From Chelonoidis abingdonii (lineage: Eukaryota; Chordata; Testudines; Testudinidae), in contig NC_133771.1 of assembly GCF_003597395.2 (NCBI RefSeq), positions 122,961,741 to 123,025,740 of the forward strand: a stretch of 64,000 bases of DNA, given 5' to 3'. How positions within the stretch are numbered: position 1 is the stretch's first letter; every line of letters begins with the position of its first letter. The notes below the pieces were generated by a model. The model did no database searches and was not told the DNA's origin. It worked only from the letters and a program-made list of their open reading frames with translations. Below, piece after piece: positions 11,763 to 24,214 of the stretch. The position numbers and the translations under genes were made by a program.

Positions 11763-14339
11763 CCAAACAAATTTCTATCATAACCTAAAGACAAACTGGT
11801 TAGAAAGTTTGTACAGCACACAGAACACATACCCTCCAAAGTGCTAAATACTACTAGTTGCCCAAATGCTCTCCTCTTGAGTCACACAAAGAAGTTGGCC
11901 TCCATAGAATCATCTCCCTTCTGTGTGGAAAGGGAAGGTAAACTGCCCCCATGCACCATCTCCACCACCCTTAGAACCCCAGAGATGCATCCCTACTGTG
12001 GGGGACTGAGAGAGGGGAGAGGATGGAGACTAGGCAGGGAGAGGGCAGATGCATATCATTTTCCCTCACGCCCCACGGCGATTCCCCAAAGAAGAGACAA
12101 TTGTGGGCTGCAAGGCTGTGTTATCTCTACCACTGACTCTACCGCCAGGGGTACTGGAGACATCCATGACCATGGGAGTCCCTAGTAGTGTGGCTGTAAC
12201 ACAGCTGTGCCATTAGGGAGCCATGGGTAGCTGAGATACCAGGAGCCAGGGATCATGTGGCTGCCTGGGATCTCCACAAGGATGGCCCAGGCCTATTCTG
12301 GACTCTCTAGAGATCTGCATGGATCATGGGGAATCTGCCAAGTAGACAGTGTTTTGTGCTGTGAGGCAAACACTGACTGTCCCTCCCCCAACAAACAAGA
12401 TGATAAATCTTAATGACGGAATGCCCTCTCCCTGTCTCATCCTGTGGGGCTTTCCCATGGGAGAGGATAATCTGGGCAATTATGCGTAAGTAGGGTCTGA
12501 ATGAATGCTTCCCAAAGCAACTCTTAGATATTGAACCTGGCCTTAGTTGCTGCTGGCTCTGCCTGGAAGAAGGGTTACATATGTATAGATAATTTTCTTT
12601 CTCTCATTAAGCACAGCTCTATCCCAGGACTAGAAAACATTTCCAGATACCTACTTATCAGGAGGAGTGGTTCAAATCTCAAAATTTGATGCTGGGAAAG
12701 AAGGATTAACATTTTTAAGAAACCATCTGTGAAAGTTTCATCCCATATCTTGACCAGCCCTGCTAGCCAGACAACTAAATCTGCCAACCAGAGGCCAATA
12801 CAAAAGGTGGCTGGGGACTGCACCAAGACCCAGGATCGCATCTTGGTGGCAAGCTTAGCATTTCATGACCAGCTGCTAGAAAGGGGAAACAATTCCCACC
12901 AGGTTCTATTCCTGAACCACATTCAGGGGCTCTTTCTTTTATATCAGCACCTGGTGTAGTTCCCCATCACTGCAGGAAACTGAGCTCTGTGTACTCTACG
13001 GCAAGCTGTACCTAAATTCTGTGGCAATGCCCTGCAGCATTGTACAGCATCCAGGCTGGGAAGGTTGGAAATTCCGAAACATCTGCATGTAGACAAAAAA
13101 CCTCAATGGAATGAAATTTTTAAAAAGTGAATAATTTCAGTGCAATAGCTACCGGTGCTATTTATAGTGATATTAAATTCAATTAATTTTATACAGCCCC
13201 TATATTTTCAGTTTTCAATGTCTCCCAATTTTTTCCATTGATAGCATGTATCTGCATTGTAGAAATTGCCCAAGGGAAAGCTGGAGATTTGGACAGCTAG
13301 GGAGGAAACGGTTGGAGCTTTTGGCATCTGAGAAGAGAGAGAAAGTTCTAAATTGTTGAATAATCACACAAGTATGATGTTTCTGCTCAAATGATTCGAA
13401 GTTATCAGTGTTAATATATACATTACCATCATTATGTTTCAGCATCAACTACCCTTGATATGACCAGGGTTGTGCACGCCACTCAGAGTAAATATTTCAG
13501 GCTCACTGCAGATTGAAAATGACGTACTGTATGGGTTCACATTTGCTTCATGCTTGCAAGGTTTTCTTACAAACATAATTCTTTAAAAAAAATGAAAACT
13601 TACTTCCCCAGGCACACTTCTGTGACAAAATCCACAGGTATGAAGTCCATAGGGCCCTGTACACATGCAACCATTGGCCCAGATTTATATCTTCTTCACC
13701 TCTGACATGATTAAGAGATGTAACAGCACTTGCAGGAAATCGTCAGATGGCTCAGACTGAATCCAGGTAACACTGATGTAATGCTGATGGAATAGGGTAA
13801 CTCTGTCAGGATAGCAGGATAAGGAAAGAAGGGAAATCTCTTATCCAAAAACCAAGTAACAGTCTCCAGAGTGAATATTCAAAGCAACACAAAGGAGAAA
13901 TCTCAATATTATCCTTAAGTCCTTATTTTAGGTGAGGTTTATTGAACAATCCTCCGACTAAAGAAGACTCTACCCTACATTATAGACAGGAAATGTCTCT
14001 TCTATAGTTTCACTCCTAAAGAAATCATGACTAGCCAGCTCTCCTAACTTCTGCCCCAAGTGGATACCTTTATCCAGTCCCAGTTCTAGCCCCACTGATG
14101 GACTCTTTGATGGATATAGCGGCTGGAGAGTGTTGGGCTGGCCAGGGGTCAGGTCATCCAGTGTGGCTTGAGTCGGGACAGGCAGTGCGGCTGGGATGGG
14201 ACGGCCAGGACTTCTCCGTGGGTGGAGGGACAGGGCTCTGGCAATGGGAGGGAGAAGGGGGCTAGAGGGGTCAGGTCCTCGAAGCATCTACATTTACAGG
14301 ACAATTAAGCTAGAACTAGAAGAAGGTGCTACATTTAAC
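11763..14339. other. Unassigned non-coding DNA
   Basis: No supported gene. The frames here (for example 11841-12185 plus, 12575-12841 minus, 13970-14287 minus) lack recognisable motifs. A 28-nt segment at 14110-14137 recurs with one mismatch at 27663-27690. Confidence 0.4.
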
Positions 14340-14344
14340 TAGAT

Positions 14345-15335
14345 AATGACTCGATGTCCAGTTGGTAGCTGGTATCAAGCGGATTGCTCCAGGAGTCTGT
14401 CCTGGGGCCAGTTTCATTCAACATCTTCATTAATGATCTCAAGGATGGGATGGATTGCACCCTCAGCAAGTTCACGGACGACACTAAGCTGCGGCAGAGG
14501 TAGATATGCTGTAGGGTAGGGACAGGGTCCAGAGTGACCTAGACAAATTGAAAGATGAGGTTCAACAAGGACAAGTGCAGAGTTCTGCACTTAGGACAGA
14601 AGAATCCCATGCACTGCTACAGGCTGAGGACTGACTGGCTAAGTGGCAGTTCTGCAGAAAAGGACCTGGGAATTACAGTGGACAAGAAGCTGAATATGAG
14701 TCAACAGTGTGGCTTTCTTGCCAAGAAGGCTAATGGCATACTGGGCTGTATTAGTAGGAGCATTGCCAGCAGATCAAGGGAAGTGATTATTGTCCTCTAT
14801 TTGGCACTGGTAAGGCCACATCTGGAGCATTGCATCCAGTTTGGGTCCCCCCACTGCAGAAGGGATGTGGACAAATTGGAGAGAGTTCAGCAGAGGGCAA
14901 TGAAAATGATCAGGGAGCTGAGGCACATGACTTATGAGGAGAGGCTTAGGGAATTGGACTTATTTAGTCAGCAGAAGAGAAGAGTGGGGGGATTTGATAA
15001 CAGCTTTCAACTACCTGAAGGATGGTTCCAAAGAGGATGGAGCTAGGCTGTTCTCAGTGGTGGCAGACGACAGAGCAAGCAGCAATGGTCTCAAGTTGCA
15101 GTGGGAGAGGTCTAGGTTGGCTATTAGGAAACAGTATTTCACTGGGAGGGTGGTGAAGCACTGGAATAGGTTACTTAGGGAGGTGGTGGAATCTCCATCC
15201 TTAGAGATTTTTAAGGTCCAGTGTGACAAAGCCCTGGCTGTGATGATTTAGTTGGGGTTGGTCCTGCTTTAAGCAGGGGATTGGATTAGATGAGTTCCTG
15301 AGGTCTCTTCCAACCCTGATATTCTATGATTCTTT
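14345..15335 (+). mobile_element. CR1 LINE, 5'-truncated, degenerate reverse transcriptase and 3' UTR
   Basis: Translation gives the C-terminal half of a CR1 reverse transcriptase in broken frames. The first part reads [18 protein letters not shown], then the catalytic box as FTDD (about 14471-14482) in place of the usual FADD, followed by a stop after LRQR. A longer frame (14555 to about 14985) holds the thumb region (KDLGITVDKKLNMSQQ, ILGCISRSIASRSREVI, LVRPHLEH, RMxYEERLRELDLFS). A frameshift leads into 14985-15251 (RLAIRKQYFTGRVVKHWNRL, EVVESPSLEIFK). The 3' end has the CR1 signature 'gattagatgagttcctgagg' and finishes with the ATTCTATG-type octamer repeat. It is inactive: no endonuclease domain, plus stops and frameshifts. 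Confidence 0.93.
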
Positions 15336-15340
15336 GAATG

Positions 15341-17085
15341 AATAGCCCAGACTACTGTAAACTATTTATGCATAAAGGGGCCTCTCAGGCCATATCTGAT
15401 ATACCCTGAGTGTGCATATAGATCCCCAGTAAGCTGGTAGCTGGTCATAAAGAAATTTTGGACCTCACGGATTTCTTCAAAGCATGATCTTTGTTCCTGA
15501 GTCCTTACTTGATCCTGCGTCCTCAGTACTTTTCCAGCTTCTTACACCCAATTTACTGTTAAGGGCTATCATGCTCAGGGCTTAGCCAAAGTGTTTGCTC
15601 CTAGGCTATCATCCCAGAACCTTTTCCTCAGCAGCCAGTTAGGATCCCTTAAAATGAACAGGCTCATGCTACAAGAGGAAACATCTGAAATTGTTACTTC
15701 AGTATGTTAAACAGATTACAAAAAGCTTCTTGTTCTGAGTGAAATTCTTATTTTAACCCAGAAATCAAAATCAGATCTTGAGGCACTGAACCAGAACCTT
15801 TGAAGAAGCAAAACAGAAATTAATTTAAGAAAAAAGTGTCAGAAAACCATCTGACCATAAAACTGTAAGTAATCCTAGGAGTGTGCCATGTTACCCCAAG
15901 AACAAACGCAGAGATCCCAGAGTAGCCTCCCTATTGCTCCCTTCCAGGTTCCCTCCCTATTAATCTGTTCCTGCAAGGTGAAAGAAGAGGGGATGCCAAT
16001 AGAATAGTCAGGGTTTACCCTATGCCTTTCAGGAAACTCCCGAGGAGAGACTAGATTTAATCACCCCAGGAGAGGACACAGATACAGTCCTCAGCTCAAA
16101 GGATTGACTCCAGGCAGTACTTTTCCAAAACAAAGTCTTCTCTTTATTTAGTGTAACCAGCTTTTCCTAATATATCTAAACCTAAATTAAAACATAAACA
16201 TAAATTCCTTAGCACAGATACGCAAGCTAAAGTACCCCAGGTGGTAATATTGTTCAGTTTGAATGGCTTCAGTGTCAGTGTCCTGCAATATGATTGATCA
16301 CCATGTGCAGAACATAATCACTTAAAGTCTGTTCTTGGGGTTACAGCCACTGTAATGACTGTGGATAAGACTCTGGAACTAATTTATCAATGAGATGACA
16401 GTAAGAGCAGCCACTGGTATGAGCTCCTTCTCGCTAACGCAACCTCCCAAAATTAGTTTCTCATTAAACTTAAAACATGACGTGTAATGATAGGGTTTTA
16501 ATTCCTTTCTACTTTCATTTCCCATATAATTCCTAGCTACTTTCTTCTGCATCTGTTTTTTATTCCTTCCTCATTCTTTGCTATATTTTTTCTTTTTCAC
16601 TCTTCAGTTCTCTCTCTCATTCACACACATTTATACCATTGCACTGTTTGGGGGGAAATTCTCCTCTCAGATAGCCATGGGGGACTGTGACTTTCCCTCT
16701 CCAGTCCAGACACAGAATTCCAGTTGTCATCAAAGGGAGTTGTATGCAAGTAAGGAAAACAGAATAGTGGAGTTGAGCGCTTGTATGTAGATCTCAGAAA
16801 ACAAAATGGTCATCACTTTGAAAGGGAATATGTGTTTGTCATTGACCAGATGCAAATAAATGCCAGGAGGATTCATCTTCCTAAACAGTCCAGTACCATG
16901 TTAAAAATAGAAAATAATGGCAAAATGCTGGTCTCAGATCAGCACAGCAAATCTTTACTCTGATCCAGGAAGAGAAACTTCCCTTTACAGCAGAAGGAGA
17001 AAAACAAACTAAGGAGTAGGTTAATGCTGAAATTATTAAGGGAGATAGATGGGAGTGACTGTCACCTCAGCACAAGACATCAAGT
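15341..17085. other. Unassigned non-coding DNA
   Basis: AT-rich single-copy-looking DNA. No coding or RNA gene and no bounded repeat recognised. Confidence 0.4.
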
Positions 17086-17086
17086 A

Positions 17087-17501
17087 GAGTCGGCTGAAAC
17101 TTGGAATTTCTACATTTCAACATTTCATTTCAAAACTGAACAAAAACCAGAAGAAAAAAAATCAAAATTTCCCGCTGGATGGAATTTCTTAAAAAACGTT
17201 GTTTGAGGGTCCAATCAAAGCATTTTGTGTTGATTTGCTCTTTAAAATATTTTCTATTTTAATATATACCATAATATTAAAAAAAATAAATAAAAAATCA
17301 CTTGGAAATGGAAAAAAAAGAAATGTTCTGTTTCATTAAGGTCAAAACATTCTGTTTTCACTTTATCAGAAATGCTTTCTTTCCAATTTTTTCTAAATGA
17401 CATTTCATCAAAAGCAACATGTTACCTCTGAAAGTTTCAGTTTTGATGAAATGGCACTTTCCAACAAGAAAATGTTCAGTCAGAAATTTTTCACCCAGCT
17501 C
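17087..17501. mobile_element. AT-rich palindromic MITE (Tc1/mariner-like?)
   Basis: The left end reads GAGTCGGCTGAAA and the right end is the reverse complement of GAGCTGGGTGAAA. TA dinucleotides at 17085-17086 and 17502-17503 could be the TSD. The interior is dominated by phrases such as 'aacatttcatttcaaaact' on one side and their near complements on the other, so the whole element can fold back. A related right end appears near 34745-34795 (finishing 'aaccagctcta'). No transposase frame is present. The superfamily is inferred only from the TA dinucleotides. Confidence 0.55.
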
Positions 17502-17503
17502 TA

Positions 17504-17906
17504 GTGTTGAATACACTAAAGAAAATGGAAGCAAGTTGGAGTCAGAATCAGCAGCTATGACTCAAAACCTCAATAAATCAATGGCCTGAGGTGGTCCTGA
17601 TCACCTCTTGACTGCTAGTGCTCAGTGCCTCTGGAAGTCAAGTGATTCAAGTGATTAAACCCATTTATGATACTTCCAACATAAGAGTTGTTCCAAAAAG
17701 ATCACAGTGTTATTGAACAAAAAACTAATGAGAAACTGGGGAAAATTAAGGTTGTGCACTTAGATACACTGAAAAGCACAAAATCCTAAATAAAAGAGAT
17801 GAACCTTAGGAAGAGTTTGGGTTAGAGGTAAAAAAAGATGTGCAGCAGATAGGGCAAATATTTTCTCCCTTAACTTACTTCTAGAGGATTTTGTTTAGTG
17901 CATGGC
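17504..17906. other. Unassigned non-coding DNA
   Basis: No gene or bounded repeat recognised. Confidence 0.35.
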
Positions 17907-17913
17907 CATCAAG

Positions 17914-18641
17914 ATCTTGATTTGAGATTGTCCTGGGACAAAAGATATGGAGGATTTTTCTGAGGCAAGTTGTATGGAATGAAGACAGTTTGGACATGTC
18001 ATATAGTCTCATTCCCCAGCATTCCGCACTATAAAGTAGTGTTGAAAGTACACAGCTCTGATAAATCTTTGGTTTTGGTGCTGTATTTTCATGATTTCCA
18101 GACTGTATTTAAGCTCCTGAAGGTGTTCCTGGCTTTACTGATTTTGTTCCAGATGCCCTGGCTTGTTCCCCCGTCCTGGCTGATGGTGCTGCCCAAGCAT
18201 GTGAATGTTTCTACATTGGTGAGAATATAATCCTCTATCCGTACTGGTGATGGTGAGGCAATATTAAAGGTCATGATATCTGTCTTATTGCAGTTGATTT
18301 TCAGTCCAATTTGCTGGCTGAATGCGTTGAGTCGATCTCAGGACAAGATCTATTGACACTGAGCAGCAACATTGCCATGAGGCATTGGAGATGGATCAGC
18401 CATGTGCTTCGGATGGAAGCTGATTCCATCACCAGAGTAGCAATAAGATATACACCTGAAGGCAAACGAAGCCACCTGAAAACAACATGGAGAAGAGCTG
18501 TGGAAGCTGAGCTGAAAAACCTGGGGCACAGCTGGGGAACCATTGAAAGAGTTGCCAGATACTGACAGGAGTGGAGGAGCTTCATCACTGCCCTAAATGC
18601 CAGAGGCATATTAGGAACATGATGCTAATGATGATGATAGA
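17914..18641. mobile_element. RTE-type LINE 3' end with 5' inversion (twin-primed insertion)
   Basis: Two pieces of one RTE-like element lie head to head. On the minus strand, 18334 down to 17914 encodes the late reverse transcriptase region (FSQQIGLKINCNKTD, ETFTCLGSTISQDGGTSQ, KARNTFRSLNTVWKS, LRKILHIF, ending at ISNQD). On the plus strand, 18335 onward starts at the same point (ISGQDL) and continues with RWRWISHVLRMEAD, TPEGKRSHLKTTWRRAVE and a tail of ATGATG repeats (about 18620-18638). Identical 7-bp repeats CATCAAG flank the whole unit (17907-17913 and 18642-18648). The inverted 5' segment, shared breakpoint and single TSD are the expected product of twin priming. The reading frames carry stops and indels and are non-functional. 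Confidence 0.85.
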
Positions 18642-18648
18642 CATCAAG

Positions 18649-19753
18649 GCAGTAGGTGCCTGGGGCCCCGATTCTGCAACATAATTTGAGTGGGAGGATC
18701 TCTCTGCCTGTGCAAAACAAATTGCAAGATTGAGGCTTTAAAATTTTATAAATAAATGTTTGGAAGGGGTAGATCTGACTGCTGTGCCATTAGGACAGCT
18801 GTCTTCCTCTGTTTTCCCACCTGCTGAATTAGTACATTTCACAGATAATATGTGCACAAGTAATGTTCCTCTGTTCTGTAGATTAATAACCTTACAACAA
18901 CAAAAAGTCCAGAAAAAGAACCTGCCATTCACAGTCCTATGTGTTTCTTACAGGAAGTCCTTCTTGGAGAAAGCTATTTCATAGCTGCCAGCAACCCTGT
19001 AGTCGGGAGCCATCCATGATCTCAGGAGATGTGTGCATTTTAGTTTAACAGAAGATTGAAAAAAGACACCTTCAACAAAACAGAGGATAATTTTTTCAAT
19101 CTCATTCCAATCCATACTATAGCAGAAGAAACACTTCCAAACCAGAGAAAATAATTTCACTCTTTTTGAACGTAATTCAGTGAAGGAAGCAATGCTAAAA
19201 ATAAAGAATACGGGACTGTGGGAGCACCCAGTTCTATCGACTGGGTTCTGAAGAAGGATGTCACTTCTATACGATGAATGCACTGTTTAGATGTGATGAT
19301 TTGTCTGCAGTGCTTTCATGTAGAGAGCCTGGGCAAAGGAAGATCCCTATAGTTTTTTTTACAAGGGACAAGCCCTCAATATTTTAACTTTGTAGAAGCT
19401 GTCTTGCCTCCTTTCCTTTTTAGCTTTCCATTTTTCCTTTATCATGTGATTACTAGTATAATAGGGCAAACAATCAAAGGATTGTGCTTTTCTAATTTTT
19501 TTTCACTTTCGAGCTTCCAGCTTCCTCTCTTGCTGACAGTCCTAGCATGAGCAGCCTCACTAAGATAATTACTGTAATTCATCTAGCAAAACACCCAACT
19601 TATATTTCAGTGGCTAATTAGACAAACTCCCAAATGGGTCATTTTTCAGAATCCCTCCTTCTCATGAGCACCAACCCTGAGGGGACTCTTTCTCAATCAG
19701 GTAGATATTTCCGAGAATGAATCCATTCTATTCTAAATTGAAGATTTCTCTTT

Positions 19754-19789
<36 letters not shown>

Positions 19790-19989
19790 TTAAGCAACTG
19801 AGGCCAAAATCAGCCATGGTGTAAGTGGGAGCACTGCAATGTAATCATTAGAGTTATACCTGCTTACATCCAGATTACATTTGGCTCCCGTCTATTGACA
19901 GATTATTACAGAAACAAAATCCAGTGGAATTCTTTTTCCTATTGTTGACCAAAAAAAAGCCAATGGAGAATTATTATTGTTATTTATTA
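18649..19989. other. Unassigned, with a GA microsatellite
   Basis: No gene is supported. A pure GA tract of about 30 bases lies at 19757-19787. Confidence 0.45.
19757..19787. repeat. (GA)n microsatellite
   Basis: About 15 uninterrupted GA units, followed by an aaag transition. Confidence 0.95.
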
Positions 19990-19994
19990 TCTAT

Positions 19995-20245
19995 ATAGTG
20001 ACTAGAGGTCTCCCCTGAGACCGGAGCCACATTATATGGTAGGCACTGTGCAAACACAAGCAAGAACCAGTAACTGACCCCAAAGAGCTTACAGTCTAAA
20101 TAGACGTGACTGACAAAGGGCAGGAGGGGAAACAGAGGCACAGACAAGGAAAGTGCCTGGCTCAAAGTCGCAAAGCACATCAGTGGAAGAGGCAAGATTC
20201 TTACAAACCCTGCCACGCATGTAAACATGGGAGGGGGTAAATTCA
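19995..20245 (-). repeat. MIR/L3-like ancient repeat fragment
   Basis: Contains 'agagcttacagtctaa' followed by 'ggggaaacagaggcaca' and 'agtcgcaaagcacatcagtgg', the typical order of the reverse complement of an amniote MIR-type CORE-SINE or L3-related tail. It is diverged, and the boundaries are approximate. Confidence 0.55.
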
Positions 20246-20570
20246 TCCCTTGTTTTTACTCCACTTAAGTCCACAGAATTACACCAGAGATGAATATGAC
20301 CCTAGGGTTTCGGTCATTTTGCAAGAGTAGTAAGAACTCTCAGCACGATGCTGTTTCACCAGGACTTTTAAAACTAGCTTTGCAAACTCAGAGATTTTTC
20401 TGAGTTTCCAAAGATGTTTCTGAAAGATGTTTGGGGCACTGAGAAAGGGACAAACAGGATGCCTCTGAACACAAGTGAAAAGTATTATCCTTAATAAATA
20501 TTAGGGTGTGGAATACACATTCAGAATGCATTGAGCAGTTTACTCTGGCGTTTGCTGTCCATTCCTACTT

Positions 20571-20627
20571 AAAAAAAAAACCAAAAAACCCAAAAACCAA
20601 CAACCAAAAAAAAAAAAAAAAGAAAAA
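20571..20627. repeat. A-rich low-complexity tract
   Basis: Runs of A interrupted by CC and CAA units. Confidence 0.9.
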
Positions 20628-21854
20628 ACCCTCTGATCCAATAAATTAGCTGATATACATTTCCCACAGCATTGAAAGTGAGCCTAGTCAGGGAAAGTGC
20701 TATTTTATTAATCAGTTATGTGAGATTTATTGTGTTTTGGATCAGCATAAACTCAGCAACAGTATGTTCAAAAAATGTTCTGGTTTTTATTCAAGGGTCT
20801 TTCCCCGCTTCCCGAGAAAAGCAAACAACATGCAGCATTTGAACTCAGTCATTCAGAACTGTAACATGGAGCAATGTGTTGTGGAGATGTAAGCCTTTTG
20901 TGCAGGTAACGTAGAAGTCGTCTCTCTGCTGCCGCTACTGTTAGTGCACTGGAAATAATTTGGCATAAAATAGGATATGTGGTGTGTAAAATCATCAAAC
21001 CAGCAAAATAAATGCTTGCTTTGGGGTTCTTTCCTCACGCAGTTGACAAAAACAGATGCTAATGTATTGTGTGCAGCCTATTGAAGTTCAATTGTTTACT
21101 AAGACAAGACTCTTAAGTGCTTCTCAGTAACTGAGCTCGCTCTCTCCCCTTTTTTTCTACTGTAATTTTAGAGGAGGAAACAAATGAAAAAGGTTTTTCC
21201 ACCGTAGCACGTCTCTTCTTCTATTGCCTGGCACGAGCTTGATGCCTGGTTATTTTCTGCTCCTCTAGCTTCCACAATGAGCCCCAAAGAGGCTCCCGAA
21301 TGATAACAAAGCATCATTGCAGTAGTATTGATACCTGTTGTAATCACCGGCATTCTGGCTTTTCAATTTTCACTGTTTGCCTTGGATCAAGTAGCTGTGT
21401 GCTAATGCAACAGAAGGTCACCAGATGAAGGGGCTGATAACAGAGAGGGACTGTTCTACTTAACATGCATGGAGGATTATGCTTTTCAGTTGTCCTAGAG
21501 CTAATCTTTCAAGCTGTCCTTTTTTGACTTTCTCAGTTTAATCAGTTTAATCTCGTCTTCCCTCTTTTCTGATTACAAGGATTTGCTGTCGAAACCCCTG
21601 CCTCCACAATAAAGACCATGTGGCAATTTATTCTTATATTGATTCCCAACATCTCTTTTCTTTGACTAGTGCACCAGTGGATGTGGGGGGAGTGGGAATG
21701 ATAGGAGAGGCGAAGGATCCTTCTAGCGCCTCACTTCTAACATATCCATATATTCTAGTTCTCTGGCCATCTGAATACTTCTTTACTACAATGGAAGGCA
21801 GAAATGTTGGAAATACTCTGAAGTGGTTAAAGTGAGTGGAGACAGTAAGAGCAA

Positions 21855-21877
21855 AACAAACAAACAAACAAACAAAA
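21855..21877. repeat. (CAAA)n short tandem repeat
   Basis: About five CAAA/AAAC units in a row. Confidence 0.85.
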
Positions 21878-23251
21878 TCAAAGGATCATTGTAAAACTGG
21901 GGCTACGGCTAATCAAATTGTTCAGGCCAAATTGTCAAAAGCACTGGTTAATATATGTAAGCATGTCCATTTATATAAAGAAAAAATGGAATTTGTCCCC
22001 CCCCCCACAAATTAGGTAACAATGTAAAAACCAGTCAGGCATGAAAATTAAAGTTTGCACTTGTGGGTCTATGGACATGCAAACAGATGCATATACAATT
22101 CTTCCTGGCAAAAGTATGCATGTGGCCTTTAATGTGTTTTTGCAACTCTCCCAAGAGCAGCAGGATGTTTTGTAAATACTACTCTTTTTGGATGAAAGAG
22201 ATGATAATTATTTAGAGCTTGGTTGTGACTTTGCCTATGTGTCTGTGCAGGAGAATAAGAGAGAGGAAAAAACACAGCTCACACCCCTAAACAGGCTATA
22301 CAAACCTTAGGTCTTGATGCACAGAGCTAAGCAGGTGCTGCATGTCACTTATTCCCCACTTGGCATAGGTGGGCAGGAAATGGCTCCATTCCCCCTATGC
22401 ACTGACCACCACAGCAGATCCCACACAAAATGTGTCATGGTGATGGTATAGGCCAACAGCAAGTTACAGCCTTTCCTGGAGCAAAGGTTGTGATGAACTG
22501 GAACTTTGTCTGTACAACTTGTGAAATCACTTTGATATTGTGAACTTGTGTTATGCAAAACTGCCTATATACACATGTATCCACCATTGCTGACAGGTGC
22601 TGTAGAAGGTACTTGCCAAACAGATACAGTAGAAGGTGTTTGAGACTTACTGTCCCTATTTAGGTGCAATCATCTGGAACAAAGGATAAGCTATCTGCTT
22701 AGGAAACCAGCTGATTTGTCTGAAGGGAGTGGGACAGTAGAAGCAGTGGAAATTTACAAGGAGCAGAACAACAGAGGCCAGGTGACCAGGAGGGGCTTAA
22801 CATAAGGAAACACACAAGAACAGAGAAAAACAGGAAGAGAAAGCATGGGGCAAGAGACAACAAGGTCACAGAAGCTGGGTAAGGGGTCCCAGCGGGAGAA
22901 AGAGACCAGTTAGCATGCAACAGCCTTCATGAGGAAGGGACACCCTCTCTGCCTGCATTACTGGACACCAACTGGGCCCTAAAACTCCCAAAGGGAAGGG
23001 TAAGACAGAAAGAGATGTGTGTAGTGTTTATTGTTTTGTATGATCTGCACTCTCCTGCACTTCACACGGTTAAGTATAAAAGAGTATAAAGGTGGTAGAC
23101 TGTGCAAAGCATGTGTACTCACTGCTTCACAATTGTTGTGTGCGTCTGAGAAAGTTAAACTGTAAACCAGAAGCTTCACACTCTTTGGGTGGACTTCTGA
23201 GAGAGGGGTGTGCTCAGATAACCTGGGGCATCTTGGGGATCAGTGCTTGTC

Positions 23252-23543
23252 CTAGGGCACGTCTACAGTACCCACCCGGATTGACAGGTGGTAATCGATC
23301 TATTGGGGATCAATTTATCGTGTCTCATCTAGACACAATAAATCGATCCCCGAATTGACGCGCATAGTCCACCTTGGTAGGAGGAGTAAGTGGAGTTGAC
23401 AGGGGAGCCATGGCAGTCAACTTGCCGCCATTCTCACGGACAGGGAAGTTGAATAAGATACTTCGACTTCAGCTATGCAAATAGCGTAGCTGAAGTTGCA
23501 TATCTTAAAACGTTCCCCCACCCCAGTGTAGACCAGCCCCTAG
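23252..23543. mobile_element. Palindromic MITE
   Basis: Left end CTAGGGCACGTCTACAGT and right end AGTGTAGACCAGCCCCTAG are imperfect inverted repeats. Inside are two further strong palindromes: about 23303-23355 (a 'ggggatcaatttatcg' arm and its partner 'aataaatcgatcccc') and 23466-23496 (arms ACTTCAGCTA and TAGCTGAAGT). There is no transposase. The TSD is ambiguous: CTA or CTAG is shared by both ends. Related MITEs are, from memory, abundant in turtles. Confidence 0.7.
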
Positions 23544-24214
23544 AGGCCTACAGCAGGTGGGATGAGGAATCCCATTTCTGAGAAGTAGGAGCAGACTGAG
23601 AGTCAGTACCCAGGAAATGCGCCAGAGAGGGCAGTGGAGAAATCACTGATTCAGCCTGATGAGGCTCTCGAAGTTTAATACCTTCCCAATAGATCCAGAG
23701 CATAGAGTTTGGATTTACAATTGAGGAGCAACTGGGCCAAATTTGAGTGACAGGCGTTGCAGCCTGGCACATGGAGTCACAGCACCACTCAGGTTTGGTG
23801 CCCACCATCGATAGTACAGGGAGCAACCCTCCCTCCCCAGGCAGGCCCAGATCCCACTGACATTGTCACTGCCACTGGCATCATCATACCAGGCCTGAGG
23901 TGACCACAGCCTGAGAGCCCAGAGGTGGGAGTGAGGTTGGGGAGACCACTTCCAATGGCAGCAGTGCTGGAGCTCAGGGAGAAGCAGGACCAGCCTCCAG
24001 GCCATTGGAAGGATGGGGAGGTGGGGGGTTCAGATTTTGCTCTGTGCTCCCAACAATCTCCAGGGCTCTGACAAGGGGTAAGCAGAAAGAGGATTGTGCC
24101 TCTGAGCCTCTACATGTCTGAACCATAATCCCTCCTCCTATACACATCTATGTCTGGGTGCAGGTTATGTACCACCCCTTAAACAGGGGCCTGGGTGCAG
24201 TCACAATCTACCCC
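23544..24214. other. Unassigned non-coding DNA
   Basis: No recognisable gene or bounded repeat. Two minus-strand frames (23548-23826 and 23715-24005) overlap each other and show no domain. Confidence 0.4.

Larger units (their letters stand above)
20290..23251. other. Unassigned, with low-complexity tracts
   Basis: No gene is supported. A-rich tracts (about 20571-20627) and a short CAAA-type repeat (about 21855-21877) are present. Short frames on both strands have no recognisable domain. Confidence 0.4.

Noticed and set aside
14555..15251. CR1 frames as an intact gene
   Set aside because: An upstream stop, a frameshift near 14985 and absence of the endonuclease and early RT regions show that it is a truncated retroelement copy.
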